Assembly: GCA_013115125.1 (NCBI GenBank)
Contig: JABANN010000166.1
Location: 1-58,428 of the forward strand
Source: Perkinsus olseni
Taxonomy: Eukaryota; Perkinsozoa; Perkinsida
DNA: 58,428 bases
Direction: 5' to 3'
This document shows positions 49,628-58,428 of this stretch, one piece after another; position 1 is the first letter of the stretch; each line of letters begins with the position of its first letter. The translations under genes and the position numbers were made by a program. Below the pieces are notes generated by a model that was not told the DNA's origin, searched no databases, and saw only the letters and a list, made by a program, of their open reading frames with translations.

Positions 49628-51052
49628 ATGGCTGCCGCAGTGTCCGCGCTGCCATCAGTGTTGCTCTCTACTCTCTCCGCTGATGCACTATGGCATATCT
49701 TGGCCCTCCTCGACACGGTCAGCGTTGTTGCCTTGTCATCTTGCAATCGCAGGCTGAGCTCCTTCGGTGCCCGTTGTGGGCCCCTCAAGCTCTTCACCAT
49801 GCTCATCGACCCTGTCTTTGTCCGTCTTCCTGTTGTTGATATCGCCCGCGCGGACCTGCGCCTGCATGGCGATGACACCACTTCTGTGCTACGTCTCCGT
49901 CTGTTGCTCGAGGGGCTCCAATGTCGGTCATCGGTGGCCGCAGGGAGTATCCATACTGCATGCTTACACGACGGCAAAGTCTACACATTCGGTACCGGCA
50001 CCTCGGGGCAGCTCGGCCACGGGGTTTTCCGTGACGAGCCTCGTCCTCTTCTGCTCGCCAGCCTCAACCATCTCACGGTCGCAGCGGTAGCCTGCGGAGA
50101 TCGACACACGCTGTTCCTCTGCACCACCGGCGTTGTCTTCGGCACGGGCCGGAACACCTTCGGCCAGTTGGCCAGCGAAGACTTACGAGACTTCCCTTCC
50201 CCTCGCAAGATCGATGTAGAAGTGCCCTCTTCGACCCCTATTGATGTGAGATGTGGTGGAGATCACAGCATGGTCCTCCTAGCCAACGGCCACGTTGTTG
50301 CTTTCGGGTGGAACGCCTTTGGGCAGCTTGGAATTGGTGTCTCCACCTTCGGAGCATCTCTGGTCGCAGCCGTGTCTTCACCGACCCTCGTGCACCCTCC
50401 GGCTCCAGGCATCCGCTTCGTGAGTGTATCCTGCGGTTTCGCTCACTCACTCTTCCTTTCCGACTCGGGTCGTGTGTATTCTTGTGGGATGGGGTCCCAT
50501 GGCCAGCTCGGCAATAACGACCGCGCGCACCGCTGGGTGCCTACGTTCATCCCGACCATCGACCGTTGCACCATGGTTTCATGCGGAGGTCACCATTCTC
50601 TTGTGCTGTGTGACCCACTGGGAGAGGTCTATGCTTTCGGTAGCGGCTCTACTGGCAAGCTCGGCCGCGGTGACGATATGGGAGACAGTGCGATACCTGT
50701 GAAAGTATCGGGGCAGTTGCCCCCAGTCGCCTCCGTCTGTTGCGGTGGCGCTCACTCTTTAGTTATTACTCGGCACAATTCTGCGCTCTACGTCTTCGGC
50801 ATGGGTCGCCGAGGCCAACTTGGCGATGGTCAGCGGCGTTCACATCCTCTCCCTACTGGCCCAGTCGCCTCAGGGGTCCAGTGCATGGCAGGGGGTGGTT
50901 ACCATACGATAGCGGCCCTTGACGACAGCGGCGGCATCATAGTCTTCGGTCGGAGCACCCGTGGTCAGCTCGGTTTAGGATTCGTCGAGGATGTATCGGT
51001 GCCGTGGCCGTTAGAGCTCCCTGTGCATGAATCGCATGACTCTGTTAGTTGA
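49628..51052 (+). CDS. F-box-like plus RCC1-repeat propeller protein
   Basis: Intronless frame of 474 residues from ATG 49628 (MAAAVSALPSVLLSTLSADA). The first 45 residues (LSADALWHILALLDTVSVVA, LSSCNRRLSSFG) look like an F-box, which would link to SKP1 in an SCF ubiquitin ligase. Seven RCC1-type blades follow, e.g. VYTFGTGTSGQLGHG, GVVFGTGRNTFGQLAS, VVAFGWNAFGQLGIG, VYSCGMGSHGQLGNN, VYAFGSGSTGKLGRG, YVFGMGRRGQLGDG and IVFGRSTRGQLGLG. It forms a full beta-propeller. The HERC-like gene at 16.4-21.8 kb is a second ubiquitin-linked RCC1 protein in this window, but the blades are not obviously closer to each other than to other RCC1 families. Confidence 0.85.
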   Translation: MAAAVSALPSVLLSTLSADALWHILALLDTVSVVALSSCNRRLSSFGARCGPLKLFTMLIDPVFVRLPVVDIARADLRLHGDDTTSVLRLRLLLEGLQCRSSVAAGSIHTACLHDGKVYTFGTGTSGQLGHGVFRDEPRPLLLASLNHLTVAAVACGDRHTLFLCTTGVVFGTGRNTFGQLASEDLRDFPSPRKIDVEVPSSTPIDVRCGGDHSMVLLANGHVVAFGWNAFGQLGIGVSTFGASLVAAVSSPTLVHPPAPGIRFVSVSCGFAHSLFLSDSGRVYSCGMGSHGQLGNNDRAHRWVPTFIPTIDRCTMVSCGGHHSLVLCDPLGEVYAFGSGSTGKLGRGDDMGDSAIPVKVSGQLPPVASVCCGGAHSLVITRHNSALYVFGMGRRGQLGDGQRRSHPLPTGPVASGVQCMAGGGYHTIAALDDSGGIIVFGRSTRGQLGLGFVEDVSVPWPLELPVHESHDSVS

Positions 51053-52196
51053 AAACAGTAGTAGTAGCTATCATATTTTGTTGCACACGAGCTAGAATGG
51101 GGAGACACAGTATACAACCTCCTCCAAGCTTCCATCTCGTCTGGCTGCACTACACAGTTAACTTCTCGAGTTGTCTTTTTTTCAGTAGCAATTAACGTTG
51201 TAACATGCCTGTTTGAGGGGAGGTGCGTATCTGTAGTGCTCTTCCATGGTACACCGAGGTTCGGGTTTGAGTTCAAGTTTTCTGGAACCGAACCATTTTC
51301 CCGGCGGCACTTTGCTCATGCGTTTTCACACGGAAAGAATTCTGAATGTTAAAAACGTCAAGTGTGATGACAGAACTTTAAAGAGTTGCGAACGGCTGCG
51401 CCATGTCGGGAGGAAAGGCCTGAGTAGGTTGCGTTAGCGTCAGATAAAACCGCCTAAGATTGAGCAAAAGAAGTACAAGAAGTATGTGGTCGGGCATGAG
51501 AGATGGACCTGAAGAGGGGCCAGCTGTTAGTAGCAATGCGGTGATCTTAAAGATATCGATGAAGGAAGGCTAATGCCATCGTTAATCTGATTGTTGATCC
51601 AGGGCAGCTGTGTAATGGCGATGAAACTCTAAGGGAGATCTATGCAACCCGGGACTGGCTCGAGACAGCGACGTTGAGCCGACTCCGACGCAGACACGAA
51701 GTCCTGTTCTCTTTCGAAGTTGTCTCTCCACTGAAATCACCTCCCTCCTCTTTGAAATGAGCTACAATAGCCCGGCATGCCGCTTCGTGTGGGGTTTCGT
51801 CCAGCAGGTGTCGTCCTTCTTTCAAGCCTACCGAGTTGGAATGTTCTTAAGGAGCTGCTAGCGATTATCACAGAGATTACTCCCCGTCCAACAGCTCCAG
51901 CTTGGTTTTGTTCGGAACAAATTGTTCCGATGTTCATACGATTTCAATGTTACACGGTATGCGTGGGCGTTATCATTGCGAGGGCACAGTCCGATGTGTC
52001 CCCGAAGCGAGGACTCCCTGAGGTCTTACCTCAGAAGCCGACCCATTCGGCAAGAGTCAATTCCTTAAACCCACTGGACACAACGATAGACCTCGGCGGC
52101 AATTTGCATTATAACGCGAACGTGAACATGGTATGGTATCTCAGCCGAATGCGGCGAGTGCATTTCTTGCATGAATGAATCTCCAGTGCTTCATCT
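51053..52196. other. Convergent intergenic region
   Basis: Rightward and leftward gene blocks meet here. No gene is called. On the minus strand, 51940-51640 reads GAVGRGVISVIIASSSL and, across a possible splice, GRHLLDETPHEAACRAI with KEEGG, vaguely like the start of a Nudix box (G-x5-E). The REUxEExG core is not intact, so it may be a relic. Confidence 0.4.
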
Positions 52197-55100
52197 TCAC
52201 AACGGGAAGATCACAGAGAACAGAGTCAGCACTGTTACCACAGCCGTCGTCGAATGGGTAAACGCCGAGCTCTGCAAGACAAGATTATCGAGGACCTGGC
52301 TGCATCAGAGCCTAATCGCTAATCGTACCTTGGGCGTGGTCTGCGTTGAATTGGCAGGCGCGATCTCCTGCATGGGATGTGTACTGGCAACCTGGCACAA
52401 CAAAAGCGTGGCTGCGCCAAAGTCTCGTCACTAGCATTCACCCATTTGCGAGGCACGTACCTTCGGCTCCGTTTCATCGACTTCATCTTCCTCTGTCACG
52501 TCCACTTGCCCGTCGTCGTTTGCTTGCGGATCGTGGGGCTTCACTGTGGCCTCCTGCGCAGTCTGTGTGGGACTAGTCTGCTCTGGCGTGCTCGTAGACG
52601 AGGGCGCAGGCCGCTGAGTCGGCTCCTGCGTTGTGATGCTACTGCTTTCTTCGGAGCCCGTCGAAGTACTCGGCGGAGTGGTTCTCTCGCTAATTGGCTC
52701 GACAGTCGGAGTGGTCGATTCGTCCATTGACGCCCCCGTGGTTTCAACAACGAGAGGAGCTGTTTGAGTCTCCTCTCTGGATGGCTCAACAGTTGGAGTA
52801 CTTGATGGTCCCTCCTCTGTATCATCATGAGCGTCATTGGGTGCATCTGAGGGGGCTGGAGATTCTTCGAGAAAATACTGCTGATCATTGAGGGACGTCA
52901 CCTGTCTCCTGGTCATCGTCTTCTCGGACGCTGTCTTTTCTAGTCTGCGGTATTTCTGACTTCTGCTGTGACATTGCTGAAGATTGTCCACAAATTACCG
53001 ACGCTTACAATATCGCGCTCCCACCTTGCTTCAGGGCCATAGGAGGATGCTCTAATAAGAACTCGCGCGGTATCAGGGCCTTCGATAGACACATCAGCTG
53101 TAATATCTCCGATACGGAGAGGCCCTGGCTCTGCTCCTTCAGTATGTCAACGCACTTTCGATCGCCATGCATGGGGCTGGAGAAGTAGAAGACCCTGACG
53201 GCAGCTGCATTTTGCGACTTAAGGCTTCGTCATGCAACACTCACTGAGGTTCCTCGGATGCATCCTCGCAGCGGAAAGCTACAGTCCAATTTCCCTTCAG
53301 AGGACGATAGAGCGCAATCGCAAGCTTCGAAGACTTGCCATCAGACAAGCCGCAGAGATTGGGGCCAAGGGGAACAACCTACGGTAAGACAGTGTCGGGA
53401 AACGAACCACGAGGGGCCCAGATCTCGGAAGCGAGCTACGACGGGACGGGCCGCGATAAGGCTTGCCATGGGGAACCCAGTTGCCGAGAGATTAGGGATG
53501 CAGCACGATCACTCCACTGACCTACCGAATCCTGTCGGTCGCTCGAACTGGGCTTCTCGGGCTTGTTGTGAGGCGGTGTGGGAGGATGATATCGATCCCG
53601 TCCATCCTCCTCATTGGTGCTTCCCTTCCCGTGTATAGACATGGCTGAAGATGTGATGATGGTGAAGAGGGGAATATCAATGTTGTGATCTCACCTTTTT
53701 GAAGAGCCGCAGGAGGCTGCTCCAACAAGTACTTGCGCAGAACCTTGTCTTTTATGCTACACATTTCCGCTCTCATCTCCGAAACAGAGTCGTAGCCGCG
53801 GCTTGGCTTCATTAGCACGGTGCGACAGTCCTCGTCGCTGTGATCGGGGGAGGAGTAGTAGAAGACCCTGAAGAGCAATGTGTCTAGGAACTAGAGAAAT
53901 CCACATTACGAAACCAACCTGGAAGAATCTTCCGATGCATCCTCGCAGCGGAGAGCTAGCATCCAGTTGCCGGTGGGAGGGCGGTAGATTGCGATCACAA
54001 ACTCAGAAAATTTGCCATCGGGGACACCGCATAGATTGGGCGCGAGGGAAACGACCTGAGGCAGGAAGATGTCCGAACAGGATGAATTCAGCTCTGATAA
54101 GCAGTGGGAACAAGGACAGCGACGCGATCCCGTTCTCCCCGCAGACGGTTCGGGTGGCTATCCGGCAACGAGCTGGCGATAGGTTGTGAGCGCGCGATCA
54201 TCCTTGAGACCCACCGAATCCGCCCATCCTCTCGGAGTGGGCTGCTCTGATTCGTTATCCGTTGGATAGGCGATATTCTTGTCTCGTGGGTGAGGCCGAT
54301 TATGGCTAGACATGGCTGAAGAGAGTCAGGGGAGAGTTCGCATCATCATGAGAAGACCATCAGCATTGGGATCTCACCTTTGGCGAGAGTTATGGGAGGA
54401 TGCTTCAATATAAACTCACGAGGAATCTCGTCTCTCGAGGCGCACATTAGCGGTATCATCCTCGCAACAGGGAGACCCTTGGTTTGCTTTCGCAGCATGT
54501 CGACGCACTTCTGGTCACTGCGATCGGGGGCGGAAAAGTAGTAGACTCTGAGGGGAGCCGTGCCTCGATAATGAGAAGGTTGTCATGCTGAACTCACCTC
54601 GAAGGCCCCCTGACTGCATCCTGACAGCGGAAGGCAAAAGTCCAGTTGCCGTTGGGAGGGTGGTAGATCGCAGCAGCGAGCTCCGGGGAGGAGTGGCCAT
54701 CAGACAGGCCACAGAGATTGGGAGCGAGGGACACAACCTGAGACAACAGGGTTTCAAGGCTTCATGAACGGAGACGTTGACGGCAGGGACAACGAGAAGA
54801 GCCGACCGGCAACGACTATGATCGCACGATGCCGCACCATACTCACCGAATCCTCCCATTGGTTCGAGCTTGGTTCCTTGGGGTTATGGACTATATCTCT
54901 GCGGACGTTCAGGGCGGGTATATCCTCGTGAGCTCGCCTCGGGTAAGTCATTCTAGGTAATCTTGCCATATTCTTCAGGCTTTGAAGATACTCAGTCTTC
55001 GAGTTGAGCTTCGGTGAGAGTTTGAGTTCACAAATCATTCGGACTGCTCGCTCTGCAGTGGCGGAGGGCGGCAGGGGCAACTCCTCGAGGACTTCTCGGC

Positions 55101-55587
55101 AAGTAGCAGCAGGTTCAGACGTGATGTAAGCGTAGCGATTCCTCAGCGTCATTGCCTTCAACAGCTCTGATTTTTGCGTCTTGACGTCCTTGCTCGCGAG
55201 CGAGTGCTTCAGCTGGCCCTGGCAATGTCCTGTGAGGAGCCAGCGTCCATTGTCCCTCCTCGTGAGCATGATGGCAGGAGCATTGCCGTAGCGCGCGGTG
55301 AAGATTCCGCACCTGGGACTCGAACCCGAGTTGTTCTCTCGTATCTGAATACAAGGCGATTGGATGATCTCTGTGATTGACACCAGATCTTCGAGCCTTG
55401 CGCTCACGGCTGCGGCTTAGTTGTTAGACCTACAGCTTGCTTCCACGGACTGGCCTTTCCTCGCTGGAATTCGGACAGCCAGAATGATCTGAAGTACCAG
55501 TGACCATCCATGAGCGGCCCGAGGCAGACAACGTTACCTCGTTTGCGTAGTGAGCAAGGCTACCAGGCAGCTAGTAAGCGCTCGCAT
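52197..55587 (-). CDS. GPI-anchor-type surface protein with four tandem 4-Cys domains
   Basis: ATG 55587 gives a signal peptide (MRALTSCLVALLTTQT). Four domains of about 100 residues follow: a divergent first copy (PRCGIFTARYGNAPAIML … GRWLLTGHC … ATCREVLEEL … RMICELK) and three alike (VVSLAPNLCG … GNW … RCxDA … VYYFSAPDRSD … C … MC). Four Cys are conserved in each. Linker exons end in W-x-D-S or QDS before each copy. After copy four the chain is acidic and Ser/Thr/Pro-rich (TPTVEPSREETQTAPLVV, SSTSTPEQTSPTQTA). A last exon reads SSAFTHSTTAVVTVLTLFSV, ending IFPL at TGA 52197-52199, a typical GPI-attachment tail. The family is not recognised. It was likely built by exon-cassette duplication. 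Joins near 55.45 kb are uncertain. Confidence 0.75.
53035..53378 (-). repeat. 4-Cys domain, copy 4 of the surface protein
   Basis: Same exon pair and phases. Key residues: LCGLSDGKSSK, GNWTVAFRCEDA, FYFSSPMHGDRKC, LMCLSKAL, then PPMALKQ. Closest by eye to copy 2. Confidence 0.85.
53695..54055 (-). repeat. 4-Cys domain, copy 3 of the surface protein
   Basis: Same exon pair and phases (0, 2, 1) as copy 2. Key residues: LCGVPDGKFSE, GNWMLALRCEDA, FYYSSPDHSDEDC, EMCSIKDK, then PPAALQK. Confidence 0.85.
54378..54737 (-). repeat. 4-Cys domain, copy 2 of the surface protein
   Basis: Two exons (54737-54598 and 54547-54378) split by a phase-2 intron. The copy is entered by a phase-0 intron and left by a phase-1 intron. 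Key residues: LCGLSDGHSS, GNWTFAFRCQDA, YYFSAPDRSDQKC, LMCASRDE, then PPITLAK at the end. Confidence 0.85.
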
Positions 55588-56616
55588 TGCTTGAGGGGAT
55601 TGATGAAAAATAAGGGGCCTGCATTAGCCGGGGCCTCGAGTGGGGTTGTACCATTCCATACACAACTCAGATTCATCCTTTTGACGTCACATTGTATATT
55701 CATGTATGAAACAGCAACCACAAGCGGTTCCATAGGAGCCAATTGACGCCTGTAACCAATCAAAGACAGAATAGAGTCTTGAGGTGCCTCAGAGACGTAC
55801 GAAACTTCGACTTCGCTGCCATAATACCGAAGACTGCCCGCTTCGACCACCCTCTGACACTCCCAAAGGGCGCAGTAGAGCAGCTCACCGAGGGCTCTGC
55901 AAAGCGAGAGCCATGGGCCTAATCAGGAAGCTGTGGGGCTTAACGGCCATCGGCGCGCGATCTCTGCGACCGTCCGCGGCCCCTCCATTTGCCCAATAAA
56001 AAGCGCTAGCCTTGCGCTCGAATGACACTTTCCGAGCTGCGTGCTTTTCCGAATGCACCTTCACATACCGCAGAGCTGGCCATGCTTTCTGATAGGAGAA
56101 AACCACCCCTTGCGCGACTACAAACGACAGGAACGTCACACCTGACGTTACAAACAATAAGGGAACATAACAAAGGAACCCGAACGAGTGAATGACCAAC
56201 GATACGGTAGTATCGTAGACGGAGACGAGTTACTGAACTGAGCCTACTAATTTCCTTCATGTGGGCCTTGATTCGACATACAGCCGACGTGCGATCATCT
56301 TCGCTTTCCACCATCCGATGATAGCTGATCGCATTCCTAGTCGGAGTTGCCGGCTTGCTTCTCCTCACGGAGGACCCTACCGTGTGAAACGAGAGTTCCA
56401 TTATGGAATCAGTGTCGAAGAAGCAGACGAAAATGGCACGTAGTGCTTGATAGTGTTCGAGGAGATGGCAGAGTTGCAAAAACTCATACCAGCGACATCC
56501 AACGAGAGTTCCCGACCCCCAACACAACACAAACCTTACTCTAGACGGCACATTGCGTGTTAGAGTATGTGTTTCTGCCGGAAGCGGCCCGAAGAGGCAT
56601 GCACTACAATGAGGGC
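55588..56616. other. Spacer between the two surface-protein genes
   Basis: About 1 kb. The minus strand has open stretches with a strong hydrophobic segment at about 56197-56100 (FLCYVPLLFVTSGVTFLSFV), followed by a basic region (SEKHAARKVSFERKASAFYW), and another frame from ATG 56401 (MELSFHTVGSSVRRSKPA). These may be a small membrane protein gene, but no splice join in phase was found between them. A second open frame at 55850-55560 has no recognised content. Confidence 0.35.
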
Positions 56617-58362
56617 TTACACAGCGTAAATGGCAGTCAAGAACAGAACAATTGTCATGCCGGATGGGAAGGATGGCAGAGGCGCACTAGAGGTCTGAGA
56701 AAAGAATCGATAAAAGGCGAATCATGAACTCATTCAATACTCCGAAAGTCATGCAACCCACGTACCTCGGACAATTGCCTCTGGAAGGCTTCACGGGGGC
56801 GCAAAACGCGTTCAATAACTCGGCGATCGTCGGCAGTGATAAGGGTACTGGAATCGTCTTCTTCCTGGAGAGAGAACGAAAGTGGGGCGGGCATCTAGCT
56901 AAGAATCAACCGCTCCCTCCTACAGGTTCGATCCTCGAGAGGTCGGCTAGAGTCGAGGCCCGGTCCTCAGGCTCTGTGGACGCTTCCGCAGCAGCATTCG
57001 TAGAGTTTTGAGGCGTAGGGGGAGCCGATGAGTTTTCGTCAGATTCAGCAGCCTCCTCAACAGGGGAGTGAGTGAGATTCAGATTTCCAGGGCGAGTTGA
57101 ATCTTCATCGTGAGCATCTGTTTCCGCTCCAAGCTCAGGTTCTGGCGAGGTTTGATTGATCTCTCCCTCTGAGCCAGGGAGATCTCCCTCGCTCAAGTCA
57201 TCGCCCTGTGTTTTGGTCACACTGTCTTCGGACTCAGTCCTATCAGTATCTGATCAAAACGGAAGAAGTGCGGTTAATCAATGCCAAGTCACGATGACCG
57301 GTCGGCGACCGGCGGTCGCACAGTGTACACCTCGGTACAGCTTCTACTCCAGTAGAGGCGTGACTCAGTTTAAACGATCAATAAAACTGCGGAAAACTTA
57401 CTCCGTGAAGGGCCTGCACTATTGCGCTGAGGATTCTCGAATCGCGAAGGCTTGAGATTGAATGCTGAGAACGAGCGCTGTGGATCTCTTTGGCGAGACG
57501 AAGCTAGTTGTTTTACCCTCTTCCAGTGGCCTCGGGGGTTGGTCAAGCTTGTGCTTTTGAAGAAGCTTATTGAGGGAATTGCATAGCTCCTTGATGCCCT
57601 CTGGTCCCGGTAGGTCACTGACACCAGGGGCCGAGCCGAGATACTCTTTGCAGTCTTCCGACAGCCCACGGCCGAGCTTCACGAAATGGGTCCTGAAGAA
57701 GCAACCAGTAACTTCGGAAACGTCTTCCCCCACCCCCGTACTTCAACTCCTTTGTGTTGATGTCCTCACACTTGAGACCCATCGACCATTGTCCATCGGC
57801 AGGGGCGAACAGTCCAAGAGAGAGCCCGGGCTCACCAGGATGGTATATTCCACAGAGGCTCGGATCGACAGATACAATCTGAGGGACATCGACAGGACCA
57901 GTTCACTCCGGCAAGCAATACGAACAGAATTACCGAGTCCCGCCACGATTGTCCTTCAGTGGACGCATCTGATTCATCAGAGGTACTGGCATTCGCGTGG
58001 TCTCCTGAGAGATCACACAGAAAGTGAAGCGAAACGGCGTCACGGGAAGAGTAGCAGCGGATAGCGCACGAGAGGGTATGGCGGTGTTAAAGTATGGCTG
58101 CCCAAGGACGCCGCGAGTAGCGCCGAGTACTCACCTAGTTCCGTTCCGTCGCCAGTCCCAATACGACGCTCCGTGATTGTGGTGGAGCCTTTCGAAGGCC
58201 CACTGCGGATTGTGGCCGTTGGTACCGCCACCTCTGGCATCGTAGTCGTTGTGGCTGGCGAAGGAGCCATGGTCATTGAATCTACTGTCGCTGCCCTTGT
58301 GGCCCTCATCGTCTCTGTTGTGGTCGTTGTTGTTGTGGTCGATGTTGTGGTTGTGGTCGTCG

Positions 58363-58427
<65 letters not shown>

Positions 58428-58428
58428 G
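56617..58428 (-). CDS. GPI-anchor-type surface protein with poly-Thr region and one 4-Cys domain (5' partial)
   Basis: The frame enters from the right edge as poly-Thr, then TMAPSPATTTTMPEVAVP. A linker exon ends EGQSWRDS (same W-x-D-S as in the neighbour), followed by one 4-Cys domain (IVSVDPSLCG … GQWSMGLKCEDI … LSEDCKEYL … IKELCNSL … RPLEEG). An acidic, Ser/Thr/Pro stalk comes next (DDLSEGDLPGSEGEINQTSP), then EEDDSSTLITADDRRVIERV, and a final exon TSSAPLPSFPSGMTIVLFLT ending AIYAV at TAA 56617-56619, again a GPI-type tail. The intron phases around the domain (0, 2, 1) equal those of the gene at 52.2-55.6 kb, proving common origin. The start and any further domains are beyond the window. 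Confidence 0.7.
57517..57878 (-). repeat. 4-Cys domain in the right-edge surface protein
   Basis: Two exons joined by a 49-nt phase-2 intron (ELK|THFVKLG), flanked by phase-0 and phase-1 introns. It has four Cys at the same relative places as the neighbouring gene's copies but is more divergent, with a longer spacer between Cys 3 and Cys 4. Confidence 0.8.
58355..58428. repeat. (GTT)n microsatellite, coding poly-Thr on the minus strand
   Basis: About 23 uninterrupted GTT units run to the right edge, preceded by imperfect units. On the minus strand they read ACA codons, in frame with the surface protein. Confidence 0.95.

Noticed and set aside
56724-57011. Plus-strand ATG frame of 95 codons
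   Set aside because: It is opposite the stalk exons of the right-edge surface gene, where a phase-consistent splice model exists.

Overview
The window is nuclear DNA of a unicellular eukaryote with dense, intron-rich genes. Introns are GT-AG, mostly about 45-65 nt, with an apparent second class of only 24-37 nt. A perkinsid alveolate (Perkinsus-like) is the best fit. The reasons are the compact gene order, the four-Cys CW...CC secreted modules, FkbM-type methyltransferase genes, an RRM-like protein type I associate with alveolates, a six-helix class III cyclase, and GPI-tailed surface proteins. This is inferred from family recognition; no spliced-leader gene or rRNA is present to prove it. 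All exon joins were made by eye from splice signals, reading-frame phase and family conservation.

Layout. 1-30 kb lies almost wholly on the minus strand. From the left edge it holds: a partial secreted Cys-rich/Thr-rich protein (cut by the edge), an FkbM methyltransferase-like gene, a MYND finger protein, two tandem membrane metallophosphoesterase paralogs, a class III nucleotidyl cyclase, a hypothetical gene, a HERC-like RCC1-HECT ubiquitin ligase, a small membrane/coiled-coil protein, a nucleotide-sugar transporter, a leucine-rich-repeat protein, a NudC-domain protein and methionine aminopeptidase 2. A divergent strand switch lies at about 30.0-30.3 kb. From 30.3 to 51.05 kb the plus strand carries a proline-rich protein, a small CW-module protein, an ArfGAP, a SPATA4-like CH-domain protein, a gelsolin/dual-specificity phosphatase, an RRM-like protein, a CARM1-like methyltransferase and an F-box/RCC1 protein. 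Two minus-strand genes interrupt this block: ATP synthase OSCP, and a tRNA-Gln nested in a phosphatase intron. A convergent switch (51.05-52.2 kb) leads to the minus-strand right end, which holds two related surface-protein genes; the second runs off the edge in a poly-Thr microsatellite.

The most novel element is the pair of surface-protein genes at 52.2-58.4 kb. They share an unrecognised domain of about 100 residues with four conserved cysteines, repeated four times in one gene and seen once in the other. Each copy is cut by introns at the same places and in the same phases (0, 2, 1). Each gene ends in an acidic Ser/Thr-rich stalk followed by a short hydrophobic tail typical of a GPI-attachment signal. 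The module therefore appears to have spread by duplication of an exon cassette, giving a host-facing or environment-facing surface family.

Most other genes are housekeeping (protein processing, ubiquitylation, trafficking, mitochondrial ATP synthesis, signalling). Several enzymes show altered catalytic residues, noted in the entries.
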